From positions 45,333-109,332 of the forward strand of contig JAPYPR010000008.1 in the NCBI GenBank assembly GCA_029937545.1: 64,000 nucleotides of DNA, written 5' to 3'. Below are positions 18,856 to 28,879 of the stretch, in pieces. Made by a program: the position numbers and the translations under genes. The stretch comes from Erythrobacter sp. (GTDB taxonomy: Bacteria > Pseudomonadota > Alphaproteobacteria > Sphingomonadales > Sphingomonadaceae). Positions within the stretch are counted from its first letter, which is position 1. Each line of letters opens with the position of its first letter. Under the pieces are notes generated by a model. The model was not told where the DNA came from. It worked only from the letters and a program-made list of their open reading frames with translations, and did no database searches.

Positions 18856-20121
18856 CTAGGCGGCCTCTTCCTCTTCCGTCTTGCCGCCATGGACCTGCAC
18901 CGGTTCCTTGCGGCCGTCGACCACGTCCTTGTCGATCACGATCTCGCTCACGCCTTCCATGTCGGGCAGGTCGAACATCGTGTCGAGCAGGATTCCCTCG
19001 ACGATCGAGCGCAGGCCGCGCGCGCCGGTCTTGCGCTCGATCGCCTTCTCGGCGATTTCGCGCAGCGCTTCGTCCTTGAAGGTCAGTTCGACATCCTCGA
19101 GCTCGAACAGCTTGTTGTACTGCTTGACGATGGCGTTCTTCGGCTCGGTCAGGATCGTCACCAGCGCATCGACATCGAGGTCGTTGAGCGTGGCGATGAC
19201 CGGCAGGCGGCCGACGAATTCGGGGATCAGGCCGAACTTGAGCAGGTCCTCCGGCTCGCTCTTTTCGAGCAGTTCGCCCACGCGGCGCTTGTCCGGATCG
19301 GCAACATGCGCGCCGAAACCGATGCTGCGCTTCTGCAGGCGGTCGGCGATGATCTTGTCGAGGCCGGCGAAGGCGCCGCCGCAGATGAACAGGATGTTCG
19401 TGGTGTCGACCTGCAGGAATTCCTGCTGCGGATGCTTGCGGCCACCCTGCGGCGGGACGCTGGCGGTGGTCCCTTCCATCAGCTTGAGCAACGCCTGCTG
19501 CACGCCCTCGCCCGAAACATCGCGCGTGATCGAGGGGTTTTCCGCCTTGCGCGTGATCTTGTCGATCTCGTCGATATAGACGATGCCGTGCTGCGCCTTC
19601 TCGACATTGTAGTCGCTGGCCTGCAGCAGCTTGAGGATGATGTTCTCCACGTCTTCGCCCACGTAACCCGCTTCGGTCAGCGTGGTGGCGTCGGCCATGG
19701 TGAAGGGCACGTCGAAGGTGCGCGCCAGCGTCTGCGCCAGCAGCGTCTTGCCGGTGCCCGTCGGGCCGACCAGCAGTATGTTCGACTTCGCGAGCTCGAC
19801 ATCGCCGGACTTGCCGCTGTGCTTCAGGCGCTTGTAGTGATTGTGCACGGCCACCGAGAGCACGCGCTTGGCGCGATCCTGGCCGATTACATAGTCGTTC
19901 AGCGTCTGGAAGATTTCGGACGGCGTCGGAACGTCGCCTTCCTTCTTGCCGGTGAGGCCAGCCTTGGTTTCTTCGCGAATGATGTCGTTGCACAGCTCGA
20001 CGCATTCGTCGCAGATGAACACGGTCGGGCCCGCGATGAGCTTCCTCACCTCGTGCTGCGACTTGCCGCAGAAGCTGCAATACAGCGTGCTCTTGCTATC
20101 GGTTCCGCTCAACTTGGTCAT
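18856..20121 (-). CDS. clpX: ClpX ATPase subunit of the ClpXP protease
   Basis: This 421-aa AAA+ unfoldase has the N-terminal C4 zinc domain ([18 protein letters not shown]), Walker A GPTGTGKT, the GYVGEDVE pore loop 1, Walker [10 protein letters not shown] and the IGFGAH loop (ClpP-binding IGF motif). It feeds tagged and regulatory proteins into ClpP; in alphaproteobacteria this includes CtrA. It lies downstream of clpP on the same strand, separated by 189 bp. Confidence 0.98.
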   Translation of the reverse strand: MTKLSGTDSKSTLYCSFCGKSQHEVRKLIAGPTVFICDECVELCNDIIREETKAGLTGKKEGDVPTPSEIFQTLNDYVIGQDRAKRVLSVAVHNHYKRLKHSGKSGDVELAKSNILLVGPTGTGKTLLAQTLARTFDVPFTMADATTLTEAGYVGEDVENIILKLLQASDYNVEKAQHGIVYIDEIDKITRKAENPSITRDVSGEGVQQALLKLMEGTTASVPPQGGRKHPQQEFLQVDTTNILFICGGAFAGLDKIIADRLQKRSIGFGAHVADPDKRRVGELLEKSEPEDLLKFGLIPEFVGRLPVIATLNDLDVDALVTILTEPKNAIVKQYNKLFELEDVELTFKDEALREIAEKAIERKTGARGLRSIVEGILLDTMFDLPDMEGVSEIVIDKDVVDGRKEPVQVHGGKTEEEEAA

Positions 20122-20310
20122 ATCCTAATCGTCTTCTCCGGCCCTGTCGGCAGATGTGCGACTCTAGGGGACACGGGATTTGGGTCAATATCGTAGGTAC
20201 AATCATCCCCTTGCCACAAGCTGAAGCGGCCAGGTTGCTGGAATCCTACAGCAATCGTGCAACAGTCCCGCGCAGGCACAGTGGCTGCGCGGAACCTTAC
20301 GGCTGTCCGA

Positions 20311-21018
20311 TCACTCGGGTGCGCCACCCGAACCTTCGGCTTCAGCCTCGCCGTTTTCCGGACGGGTTTCGAAGACCTTGTCCACGATCCCGAACTTCAT
20401 CGCTTCCTCGGCTTCGAGGAAGGTGTCGCGGTCCATCGCCTGCTCGATGTCCGAAAGACTCTGGCCGGTATATTTCACATAAAGATCGTTCATTCGCTTG
20501 CGAATGCGCAGGATTTCGCGGGCCTGGATCTCGATATCGCTCGCCATGCCGCGCGCGCCGCCGGACGGCTGGTGGACCATGATGCGCGCATTGGGCAGCG
20601 CGATGCGCATGCCCGGCTCGCCCGCCGCCAGCAGGAAGCTGCCCATGGAGGCGGCCTGCCCGACGCATACGGTCGAAACCCGCGGTTTGATGTACTGCAT
20701 CGTGTCATGGATGCCCATGCCGGCCGTCACCACGCCGCCGGGCGAATTGATGTACATGCTGATCGGCTTCGAGGGGTTCTCGCTTTCGAGGAACAGCAGC
20801 TGGGCGATGATCAGCGACGCCATCCCGTCTTCCACCTGGCCGGTAACGAAAACGATGCGCTCGCGCAGCAGGCGGCTGAAGATGTCGAAGCTGCGTTCGC
20901 CGCGGCTGGTCTGTTCTACCACCACCGGGACAAGCGCACCGGTTACGGGGTCGCGCGTGAACTGGCCCTGTGTGCCATAGCTGGTGGAATGGGCATCGCT
21001 GCCGAACAGGTCGATCAT
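20311..21018 (-). CDS. clpP: ClpP serine protease subunit
   Basis: This 235-aa protein has the catalytic triad visible as Ser in [11 protein letters not shown], His in IMVHQPSGG and Asp in [15 protein letters not shown] is the conserved strand near the active site. GAGAGGA precedes ATG 21018. The C-terminal tail (about 20 residues, Glu/Gly-rich) is a little longer than in E. coli ClpP. It pairs with ClpX downstream. Confidence 0.98.
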   Translation of the reverse strand: MIDLFGSDAHSTSYGTQGQFTRDPVTGALVPVVVEQTSRGERSFDIFSRLLRERIVFVTGQVEDGMASLIIAQLLFLESENPSKPISMYINSPGGVVTAGMGIHDTMQYIKPRVSTVCVGQAASMGSFLLAAGEPGMRIALPNARIMVHQPSGGARGMASDIEIQAREILRIRKRMNDLYVKYTGQSLSDIEQAMDRDTFLEAEEAMKFGIVDKVFETRPENGEAEAEGSGGAPE

Positions 21019-21317
21019 GAAAATTCCTCTCGTCGGATCGGTTGAGCGCCTATGTCGCGAGTACCCCGGCGATGTTCAAGTGGCTTAACCCTTATGCCGT
21101 CCAGATATGTCGCCCGACGCCGAATTGCCGGTGGAAAATCGGTTGCAGGCTGCAATCCATGTAATTCGTCCGTCTCAATGTGCCGTTGGCAGAGACGCCG
21201 GACTCATTTGTCGGATGCGATATCGCCATGGTCGATGGGCCGGTGGCCTTTTCGCTTACAGACGTAGACGACAACACCGAGACCAGGACCGAGACCAGGA
21301 GGGGGAGCCCCGATTCA

Positions 21318-23414
21318 ATGAGTTGCCGCCGCGACATAACGGTCGTATCCGTAATAGCTGCGCTGACGGTTTGCGCATCACCGGCCCACGCCTCCGCCGC
21401 GCAGGACGATCCCGGCGAGCCTGCCGGCGAAGGCGATCCGCCAACCGAAGGTGCGCAAGTCTATACGCCCGACTATTTCGAGCGCTACGCACCGCGCAAT
21501 GCGCTCGACATGCTGGCCCAGGTGCCGGGCTTCGTTATCGACGATGGCGACAACAATTCGCGCGGCCTCGGCCAGGCGACTGCCAATGTGCTCGTCAATG
21601 GCGAGCGGTTTTCGAGCAAGTCCGACAGCGTGCGCGACCAGCTTAGCCGTATCCCGGCAGGCGACGTCGTCCGGATCGAGATCGTGGACGGGACGACGCT
21701 CGACATTCCGGGGCTCAACGGTCAGGTCGCTAACGTCATTGTCAACAAGACCGGCGCGTCGGGGCAGTTCAGCTGGACCACCGGCTTTCGCCCGTACAAC
21801 ACCGGGGCGCAGCTGTTCGGCGGCGAGGTGTCGTCGACCGGCAATGCCGGGAAGCTGGACTACACGGTCTCACTCAGCAACGAGAACAACCGCTTCGGGA
21901 CCGATGGCCCCATCACCGTCATCGATGGCGTGGGTGATCTGATAGAGACGCAGGATACCAAGTTTTCCGGCAAGTTCGACAATCCAACGCTGGCAACCAA
22001 CTTCACCTATACCTTCTCGCCCGATGTCATCGCCCATCTCAACCTGCAATACGGCGAGGATTTCTGGTCGGAGCGCATCACCGAACTGGCCGATGTCGTT
22101 GGCGGCCCCGATCGTGATCGCCTGCTGCTCAACGACGAGGACGGCCCTGAATACGAGATCGGCGGCGACATCGAATTTCCGCTCGGCCACGGTAAGCTCA
22201 GGCTGATCGGGCTGGAGCGCTTCGAACGCGATAATTTCCGCAGCGTGCTGGTCGACAGCTTCGCGGACGGGTCGCCCGACACCGGCTCGCGCTTCCGCCA
22301 GACCAATGCGGCGGGCGAGCGGATCGGACGTTTCGAATACGGCTGGACCATGTTCAAGGCCGACTGGCAGCTTTCGGGCGAGGCCGCGTTCAACCGGCTC
22401 GACCGGCGCTCCTCGATCGAAATCCTGGACGAGGATGGCGAGTTCTTTTTCATCCCCTTTCCCCCCGGCAATGGCGGCGTGACGGAGGATCGCTACGAAG
22501 GCATCCTCAGCTTCAGCAAGCAGCTGACGCCGAAGCTGTCGCTGCAGGCCACGGCGGGCGCGGAATATTCGAAAATCCAGCAGACCGGCTCGGCCGCAAA
22601 TTCGCGGGTGTTCAAGCGCCCCAAGGGCTCGCTCTCCCTCGCTTGGAAGCCGGCCAGCGATTTCGACGTGTCGGTCGAACTGCGCCGCCGGGTCGGCCAG
22701 CTCAGCTTCGGCAATTTCCTCGCCAGCATCAATCTCGACAACGACAACGGGAACGGCGGCAATAACGAACTGGTGCCCGACCAGAGCTGGAACCTGGAGG
22801 CGGAGATTAACAAGAGCTTCGGCGCCTGGGGCTCGGCGAAGCTACAGGTCCGCCAGGCGTGGTTCGAGGATTTCATCGACTATTTCCCGCTCGCCAACGG
22901 CGGCGAGGCGCGCGGCAATATCGGCGATGCCCAGCGTCTGCATATCGAACTGTCCGGCACGGTGAAATTCGATCCGATCGGCTGGAAAGGCGCGCAGCTC
23001 AATTTTGCTGCCGTCCAGCGCTACATGGACATCGTCGATCCGTTTACCGGGGAGAAACGCGCATTCTCCAACGATCTCTACAACCGGCTGGAGGCCGATT
23101 TCCGCCACGATATCCCGAGCAGCGACTGGGCTTACGGCGCCAGCCTGTTCACCTTCAGCCCGGTCGAATATTCGCGCCGCTACGAAGAAGGGCGCTTCTG
23201 GGAAGGGCCGGGTTTCGTGGACGTCTTCGTGGAGCACAAGGACATCCTCGGCATGACGGGACGACTGCGGGTAGGCAACGTGCTGTCGGCGCATAACAGG
23301 GGTTTCCGCACCGTCTATGACGGATCGCGCCCGGACGGCGACGTGCTGTTCACCGAGACGCTGGACCGCCGCATCGGCCCGATCGTGCGCTTCACCTTGA
23401 GCGGGAATTTCTAA
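21318..23414 (+). CDS. TonB-dependent outer-membrane receptor
   Basis: This 698-aa protein has a signal peptide (cleavage near PAHASAAQDD). Its plug domain is recognisable by NALDMLAQVPGFVIDDGD and NVLVNGERFSSKSDSVRDQLSRIPAGDVVRIEI, followed by a long beta-barrel ending in FTLSGNF. The terminal Phe is the outer-membrane assembly signal. The substrate is unknown; the adjacent amidase suggests a peptide or amide nutrient, but that is only positional. ATG 21318 follows a GGAGGGGGAG region. Confidence 0.88.
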   Translation: MSCRRDITVVSVIAALTVCASPAHASAAQDDPGEPAGEGDPPTEGAQVYTPDYFERYAPRNALDMLAQVPGFVIDDGDNNSRGLGQATANVLVNGERFSSKSDSVRDQLSRIPAGDVVRIEIVDGTTLDIPGLNGQVANVIVNKTGASGQFSWTTGFRPYNTGAQLFGGEVSSTGNAGKLDYTVSLSNENNRFGTDGPITVIDGVGDLIETQDTKFSGKFDNPTLATNFTYTFSPDVIAHLNLQYGEDFWSERITELADVVGGPDRDRLLLNDEDGPEYEIGGDIEFPLGHGKLRLIGLERFERDNFRSVLVDSFADGSPDTGSRFRQTNAAGERIGRFEYGWTMFKADWQLSGEAAFNRLDRRSSIEILDEDGEFFFIPFPPGNGGVTEDRYEGILSFSKQLTPKLSLQATAGAEYSKIQQTGSAANSRVFKRPKGSLSLAWKPASDFDVSVELRRRVGQLSFGNFLASINLDNDNGNGGNNELVPDQSWNLEAEINKSFGAWGSAKLQVRQAWFEDFIDYFPLANGGEARGNIGDAQRLHIELSGTVKFDPIGWKGAQLNFAAVQRYMDIVDPFTGEKRAFSNDLYNRLEADFRHDIPSSDWAYGASLFTFSPVEYSRRYEEGRFWEGPGFVDVFVEHKDILGMTGRLRVGNVLSAHNRGFRTVYDGSRPDGDVLFTETLDRRIGPIVRFTLSGNF

Positions 23415-23454
23415 GCACGCTTGCATTGCGCTTCGGCGGTGGCAGGGTGGTGCG

Positions 23455-25020
23455 ATGAAGCATATTGCCCTGTCGTTCGCTCTCCTTGCAACCGCATCGC
23501 CGCTCGCAGCGCAGGAGAGGCAAGATGAACGGCCGACAGTGCGCTTGGAAATGCCCGGTCCACCACCCGGAATGGAGGCTCCGCAGGACGAAGCGGAGCG
23601 GCGCACGCTCCTCTATGCCATTCGCGCTCGAAATCTCGACAACGGGCCGAATGGGCTGAATTCGATCATCGCTTTAGCGCCCGACATCACAGCTCAGACG
23701 CGCGCGGCGCGAGCGCAGCCAACATTGCTCGCCGGTCGACCAGTACTGGTGAAGGACAATATCGAAACACGGGAGTTACCGACCTCCGCCGGCAGCCTTG
23801 CCTTGGCAGAGACTATGCCCGGACGCGATGCGCCGCTGATTGCGCGCCTGCGCGCAGCCGGCGGTGTAATGATGGGCAAGACCAACCTGTCCGAATGGGC
23901 GAATATCCGCGACGACAATTCCACCAGCGGCTGGAGCGCGGTGGGCGGCCTCACCCGCAATCCGCATGCGATCGACCGCAACCCCTGCGGCTCTTCCTCG
24001 GGCAGCGGCGCGGCGGTGGCGGCGGAATTTTCCTGGGCGGCTATCGGTACGGAAACCGACGGATCGATTACCTGCCCCGCCAGCGTCAACGGCATTGTCG
24101 GCTTCAAGCCCACGGTCGGCATGGTCAGCCGCACGCATGTCGTGCCGATCAGCCATTCGCAGGACACCGCGGGACCGATGGCGCGCGTCGTTTACGACGC
24201 AGCCCTGCTGCTCGAAGCCCTCGCGGGTAGCGATACCGCCGATCCCGCCACCGCAGAAGCGGACGCGCGCAAGACTGCGTTTTCGCAAGGTCTGCGCGAT
24301 GCTTCGCTCCAAGGCGTGCGGATCGGCGTGCTGGTCAACCAGATCGGCAGCAGAGACGACGTGCGCGCGGTGTTCGAGCAGGCGCTGGACGACATGCGGC
24401 GCGCAGGCGCGGAACTGGTCGAGATCGAATATGGCCCGCAGGGCGAAATGTTCGACGCGGAGCTGACCGTACTGCTCTATGAATTGCGCACCGACATGGA
24501 CGCCTATCTCGGCTCGCGCCCGGGCACCGACGGTCCGCGCAGCCTTGCCGACCTTGTCGCTTTCAACGAGGCGAATGCCGATACCGAGATGCGCTGGTTC
24601 GGCCAGTCGCTGTTCGAACGCGCGCTCGAGACGACGGATCAGGCGGCTTACGAGGAAGCTCGCGCGACATCGCTACGGCTGGCCGGCGAGGAAGGGATCG
24701 ACCGCCTGCTGCGGGAGAACGACGTCAGCCTGCTGGTCGCGCCGACGCGCGGTCCGGCGTGGGTCAGCGATCTCGTCAATGGCGACAATTTCAACGGTAG
24801 CATCGGCGCAGGCTCGCTTGCGGCGATCGCAGGCTATCCGCACCTGACCGTGCCGATGGGTGCCGTCGAGCGCCTGCCGGTGGGGATCAGCTTCATGGGC
24901 GCGAAGTGGCAGGACCACGCGGTGCTCAAGGTAGGGGCCGCGTTCGAGCGGGCGCGGACCGCCGAAATTCCGAAGCCCGATTTCCAGCGCTGGGAACCCG
25001 AAGCCCTGCCCGAGGACTGA
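23455..25020 (+). CDS. Periplasmic amidase-signature family hydrolase
   Basis: This 521-aa protein has a short signal peptide (cleavage near PLAAQE). The Ser-cisSer-Lys triad of amidase-signature enzymes is visible: Lys in VLVKDNIET, Ser in CGSSSGSGAAVAA and Ser in ETDGSITCPAS. Such enzymes hydrolyse amides, and secreted ones can be peptide amidases. It lies 40 bp after the TonB receptor and 6 bp before the antiporter, so co-transcription is likely. Confidence 0.92.
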   Translation: MKHIALSFALLATASPLAAQERQDERPTVRLEMPGPPPGMEAPQDEAERRTLLYAIRARNLDNGPNGLNSIIALAPDITAQTRAARAQPTLLAGRPVLVKDNIETRELPTSAGSLALAETMPGRDAPLIARLRAAGGVMMGKTNLSEWANIRDDNSTSGWSAVGGLTRNPHAIDRNPCGSSSGSGAAVAAEFSWAAIGTETDGSITCPASVNGIVGFKPTVGMVSRTHVVPISHSQDTAGPMARVVYDAALLLEALAGSDTADPATAEADARKTAFSQGLRDASLQGVRIGVLVNQIGSRDDVRAVFEQALDDMRRAGAELVEIEYGPQGEMFDAELTVLLYELRTDMDAYLGSRPGTDGPRSLADLVAFNEANADTEMRWFGQSLFERALETTDQAAYEEARATSLRLAGEEGIDRLLRENDVSLLVAPTRGPAWVSDLVNGDNFNGSIGAGSLAAIAGYPHLTVPMGAVERLPVGISFMGAKWQDHAVLKVGAAFERARTAEIPKPDFQRWEPEALPED

Positions 25021-25026
25021 TAGGCG

Positions 25027-26394
25027 ATGGAATACGAACCGCGCATCTTCCTCTTCGTCGTCATGGGCCTGGGGCTGATGGTGGCGGTTTCGCTGGAGCG
25101 ATTTCTCGCCAAGTTCTGGCTGTCGCTGCCAATCCTCTATGTCGCGGCGGGCTTTGCGATCTTCTCGCTCCCGCTCGATTTGCCGAACATTAATCCGACC
25201 TATGACGGCTTCGATGCGGTAACCCTGGAATACACGACCGAATTCATCGTCATTGCATCGCTGATGGCGGCGGGCATAGCGATCGACCGTCCGGTCAGCT
25301 GGGCCAACTGGCGGCAGATCTGGCCGCTGCTGGTAATTGCCATGCCGCTGACTGTTGCCTCGGTGGCCCTGCTTGGCTGGTGGGCCATCGGGCTGACCCC
25401 GGCGTCTGCGATCCTCCTTGGCGCCGCGCTTGCGCCGACCGATCCGGTCTTGGCGCGCAGCGTGCAGGTCGGCCCACCGGGCGAAAACAAGCGGCATGAC
25501 GTCCGCTTCAGCCTGACTGTCGAGGCGGGCCTCAACGACGGGCTGGCCTTTCCCTTCACCTATCTGGCCATCGCGGCGGTCGGCATGGCCACACTCGGCT
25601 CATGGACGCTGGACTGGCTGTGGTTCGACCTCGTGTGGCGCATCCTCGTCGGCTGCGTCGTTGGTTGGGCGGTCGGACGGCTGGGCGCCTGGTGGGTGTT
25701 CGAGCGCGAAGCGGATTCGCCGATGAAGGAGATCGACGAGGAGAGCGAGAGCGCCGACCGGCCGAAGTACTCGACCAGCGAAGGGCTGATCGTTCTCGGG
25801 ACATTGCTGCTAGCGTACGGACTGGCGGAAATATTCGCAGGCTACGGCTTCCTCGCCGTGTTCGTCGGCGCGGTCACGGCGCGTCAGCGGGAGAACCGCA
25901 GCCGCTATCACAAGATCAGCCACCACTTTATCGACCAGATCGAGCAGATCGTGCTTGTCGCCGTGCTCTTCGGCTTCGGAGCCATGCTGGCGAGCGGCGT
26001 GTTGCGACCGCTCACCTGGACTGCCGCGCTGGTCTGCCTCGCGCTGATTTTCGTCATCCGGCCGCTGTCCGGCCTGCTGGCGGAATCGCGCTCCAAGCTG
26101 CCGCTTGCGGGCAAGCTGGCGATCGCCTTCCTCGGTGTGCGCGGGATGGGCTCGATCTACTACCTCGCTTACGGCCAGAACCATGCGGAGTTCATCCAGA
26201 TAGATTTGTTGTGGGCCTGCATAAGCTTCACCATCCTCGTATCGATCCTGGTGCACGGCATCGTCTCCGGCCCGCTGATCCGTCAGGTCGAGCGCCGCCG
26301 CGCGCATATTCACGCCGGCACGGACGAAGAAATGCTCAGCCATAGTCCCGATGGCGATCCGATCGCAGTCGAGCTGGCCGACAAGCCCTGCTGA
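25027..26394 (+). CDS. CPA1-type Na+(K+)/H+ antiporter
   Basis: This 455-aa protein has about 12 membrane helices and a charged C-terminus. AAALAPTDPVLARSVQVG contains the paired residues of the CPA1 ion site, and LTVEAGLNDGLAFPF is the matching N-D motif in the following helix. GVRGMGSIYYLAYG is also typical. It exchanges monovalent cations for protons. ATG 25027 lies 6 bp after the amidase stop. Confidence 0.9.
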   Translation: MEYEPRIFLFVVMGLGLMVAVSLERFLAKFWLSLPILYVAAGFAIFSLPLDLPNINPTYDGFDAVTLEYTTEFIVIASLMAAGIAIDRPVSWANWRQIWPLLVIAMPLTVASVALLGWWAIGLTPASAILLGAALAPTDPVLARSVQVGPPGENKRHDVRFSLTVEAGLNDGLAFPFTYLAIAAVGMATLGSWTLDWLWFDLVWRILVGCVVGWAVGRLGAWWVFEREADSPMKEIDEESESADRPKYSTSEGLIVLGTLLLAYGLAEIFAGYGFLAVFVGAVTARQRENRSRYHKISHHFIDQIEQIVLVAVLFGFGAMLASGVLRPLTWTAALVCLALIFVIRPLSGLLAESRSKLPLAGKLAIAFLGVRGMGSIYYLAYGQNHAEFIQIDLLWACISFTILVSILVHGIVSGPLIRQVERRRAHIHAGTDEEMLSHSPDGDPIAVELADKPC

Positions 26395-26406
26395 TACAGC
26401 GCAAGC

Positions 26407-26437
26407 AAAAGGGCGACCGGATCCGATCCGGCCGCCC
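26407..26437 (-). terminator. Terminator of the trigger factor gene
   Basis: On the minus strand GGGCGGCCGGATC pairs with GATCCGGTCGCCC (one internal mismatch) and is followed by TTTT. It lies 28 bp past the tig stop and could also affect the convergent antiporter transcript. Confidence 0.75.
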
Positions 26438-26465
26438 GTTGCGAAAACATGCGATAGCGTAAGGC

Positions 26466-28076
26466 TTACTTCTTGGCAGCAGCCTTCTTCGCCGGTGCCT
26501 TCTTTGCAGCAGGCTTCTTGTCGGCTGCTTTCCTGGCCGGTGCCTTCTTGGCGGCAGGTTTCTTGTCGTCGGCTTTCTTGTCGTCGGCCTTTTTGGCCGC
26601 GGCTTTCTTTGCCGGAGCCCTTTTCGCGGCGGGCTTCTTGTCGGCAGCCTTCTCGTCCGATTTGGCGTCGTCCTTCTTCTCAGCAGCCTTTTTCGCCGGA
26701 GCTTTCTTCTTCGCCGCAGCCTTCTTCTTGGGCTTCTCTTCGGTGGTATCCTCGGCCTCGATCGCGGCTTCGAGTTCCTCGCGCGTCACTTCGCGGTCGG
26801 TGATCTCGGCCTTGTCGAACAGGAAGTCGACGACCTTGTCCTCATAGAGCGGGGCGCGCAGCTGGGCGGCTGCCATCGGCTCGGTGCGGACATACTCCAT
26901 GAACCGCTCGCGGTCTTCAGCGCGGTACTGCTGGGCAGCCTGCTGGATCAGCATCTGCATCTCGTTGGCGTTGACTTCGACGCCGTTCGCCTGGCCGATT
27001 TCCGAGAGCAGGAGGCCGAGGCGCACGCGGCGTTCGGCGATCTTGCGGTAATCGTCCTTCTCGTCCTCGATTTCCTTCAGCATGGCTTCGGGATCCTCGG
27101 ACTGCGCGGCTTCCTGCTGCAACTGGGCCCAGATCTGGTCGAATTCCGCATCGACCATGCCCTGCGGCACGGCGAAATCGTGACCGGCAGCCAGCTTGTC
27201 GAGCAGCTGGCGCTTCATCTGCGTGCGGGTCAGGCCGGAGGTTTCCTGTTCAAGCTGGCCGCGGACCAGTTCCTTGAGCTTGTCGATGCTGTCGAGGCCG
27301 AGGTTCTTGGCAAACTCGTCATCGACCTTGGTCTCGGTAGCAACCTTCACCTGCTGCACGGTCACATCGAATTCGGCTTCCTTGCCGGCGAGATGCTCTG
27401 CCGGATAATCGTCCGGGAAAGTCACGGTGATGGTTTTTTCGTCACCGGTCTTCACGCCCGTCAGCTGTTCTTCGAAGCCGGGGATGAACTGGCCCGAGCC
27501 GATCACCAGCGGGGTGTTTTCCGCCTTGCCGCCTTCGAATTCGGTGCCGTCCACGCGGCCCGCGAAATTGATGATCAGCTGATCGCCCTCGCCTGCCTTC
27601 CTGGTCTTGGCGGCGTCCTTGTAGCTCTTGTTCTGGTCGGCGATGTTCTGGACGGCTTCGTCCACTGCCTCGTCCTTCACCGGAACCGTCAGGCGCTCCA
27701 GCTCGAGATCCGTGATCTCCGGTGCTTCGATCTCGGGCAGGATTTCCAGCTCGACGGTGAGCTCGGCGTCCTTGCCTTCCTCGTAGCCCTCGCCGAATTC
27801 GACCTTGGGCTGCATCGCGGGGCGCAGCTTGTTGTCGGCCATCACCTTGTCGACCGATTCGCGGATCATGTCGTTGACCGCCTGCGCGTGAAGCTGTTCG
27901 CCATGCATCTTGCGCACGAGGTTGGCGGGCACCTTGCCGGGACGGAAACCGGGCATGCGGACCTGCGGGGCGATCTTCTTCACTTCGCTGCCGACGCGCT
28001 CGTCGATGTCCTTCGCCGGAATGGTGACGGCGTAGGCGCGCTTCAGGCCTTCATTGGCGGTTTCTTTGATCTGCAT
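26466..28076 (-). CDS. tig: Trigger factor with a long Lys/Ala/Pro-rich C-terminal tail
   Basis: The first ~440 residues are a complete trigger factor. The ribosome-binding motif GFRPGKVP, the FKBP-type PPIase domain (GDQLIINFAGRVDGTEFEGG) and the C-terminal chaperone arms are all recognisable. The last ~90 residues are low-complexity repeats of AAKKAPAKKA/DDKKADDKKPAAKK type, resembling histone H1 tails. The chaperone binds nascent chains at the ribosome exit tunnel. The tail is absent in E. coli Tig; it could bind RNA or DNA, but that is inference. ATG 28076 starts the conserved MQIKET sequence. Confidence 0.95.
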   Translation of the reverse strand: MQIKETANEGLKRAYAVTIPAKDIDERVGSEVKKIAPQVRMPGFRPGKVPANLVRKMHGEQLHAQAVNDMIRESVDKVMADNKLRPAMQPKVEFGEGYEEGKDAELTVELEILPEIEAPEITDLELERLTVPVKDEAVDEAVQNIADQNKSYKDAAKTRKAGEGDQLIINFAGRVDGTEFEGGKAENTPLVIGSGQFIPGFEEQLTGVKTGDEKTITVTFPDDYPAEHLAGKEAEFDVTVQQVKVATETKVDDEFAKNLGLDSIDKLKELVRGQLEQETSGLTRTQMKRQLLDKLAAGHDFAVPQGMVDAEFDQIWAQLQQEAAQSEDPEAMLKEIEDEKDDYRKIAERRVRLGLLLSEIGQANGVEVNANEMQMLIQQAAQQYRAEDRERFMEYVRTEPMAAAQLRAPLYEDKVVDFLFDKAEITDREVTREELEAAIEAEDTTEEKPKKKAAAKKKAPAKKAAEKKDDAKSDEKAADKKPAAKRAPAKKAAAKKADDKKADDKKPAAKKAPARKAADKKPAAKKAPAKKAAAKK

Positions 28077-28139
28077 GGTTGAAACTCGTGACTTTCGAAA
28101 ATGCGATAGTGATGACGGGGTCTCACGCAGCGGCGGCAC

Positions 28140-28224
28140 TGGTGCGGGCGAAGGGACTCGAACCCCCACATCTTTCGATACTGGTACCTAAAACCAGCGC
28201 GTCTACCAGTTCCGCCACGCCCGC
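28140..28224 (-). tRNA. tRNA-Leu (anticodon TAG)
   Basis: This 85-nt gene starts GCGGGCG and ends CGCCCGC-A-CCA, a perfect acceptor stem with CCA encoded. The anticodon loop is TTTAGGT, closed by CTGGT/ACCAG, giving TAG. The long variable arm (TATCGAAAGATG) fits tRNA-Leu. The T arm GGTTCGAGTCC is intact. Confidence 0.96.
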
Positions 28225-28373
28225 TAACCCGAACGATGCCGCGCGAAGGGGCGGGCCCTCCACGTGTAGGCGCGTGCCTCTAGAGCGATGCGACGACAAG
28301 CGCAAGCGTGGCGACGGATGGGGGAACGCGAGCGTGCGGCGGGCCGTTGTTACCTTCGAAAGGAGCCATCCCC

Positions 28374-28631
28374 ATGGCCGATTACGAAACACCCCATATC
28401 CCGCCGACGACGCCCCCGGTCGTCAATCCCGATGTGAAGCCCAAGGCCTCCGCAGAAATGGAAGAAGACGGCGAAGCGGAAGGCGAAACGCTCGATCAAC
28501 GCGACACGCCGGACGAGATCGACATCGAAACCGAGAAGGCGCTCAAGCCTGCCATGGATGGCGGGCGCGACGGCAAGGGTGAGCAAGGGCTCGATACCGC
28601 CCGAGCCGAAACCCTGCTCCCCCCGGATTGA
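28374..28631 (+). CDS. Small acidic hypothetical protein
   Basis: This 85-aa protein starts at ATG 28374 after a good AGGAG ribosome binding site. It is rich in Pro, Glu and Asp with no membrane segment or Cys, so it is probably disordered. I recognise no family. It is followed 12 bp later by a second tiny Pro/Asp-rich gene of similar style, both with strong ribosome binding sites, suggesting an operon. Confidence 0.65.
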   Translation: MADYETPHIPPTTPPVVNPDVKPKASAEMEEDGEAEGETLDQRDTPDEIDIETEKALKPAMDGGRDGKGEQGLDTARAETLLPPD

Positions 28632-28643
28632 AGGAGAACGACC

Positions 28644-28823
28644 ATGGCAACACAGCCCGACCCATCGCCCGATACGATCGATCCCGGCGCGCCGCAGGAA
28701 ATGCCGCCCGACAGCCCGCCGAACGAGGCCCCGATGGAGGAGCCCCCCGGCGTCGAACCGGTCTCCCCCGACCACGACAATCCGGGTCGCGGCCCGATCG
28801 AAACGCCTCCGCCGCCCGATTGA
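28644..28823 (+). CDS. Tiny proline-rich hypothetical protein (59 aa)
   Basis: ATG 28644 is preceded by AAGGAG at 7-8 nt, the best ribosome binding site in this area. The product is about one third Pro, with Asp and Glu (PPDSPPNEAPMEEPPG), and is surely disordered. It lies between two short genes on the same strand. It is missing from the ORF track in this frame. No function can be given. Confidence 0.55.
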   Translation: MATQPDPSPDTIDPGAPQEMPPDSPPNEAPMEEPPGVEPVSPDHDNPGRGPIETPPPPD

Positions 28824-28879
28824 ATGCCGTGCCGGATTGAACTTGCGGGTCGGGGCGGGGCGCATTATCGGCGCATCGC

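Noticed and set aside
21276-21299. Two tandem 12-bp copies (ACCGAGACCAGG) before the TonB receptor
   Set aside because: Only two copies with no clear function; likely chance or slippage.
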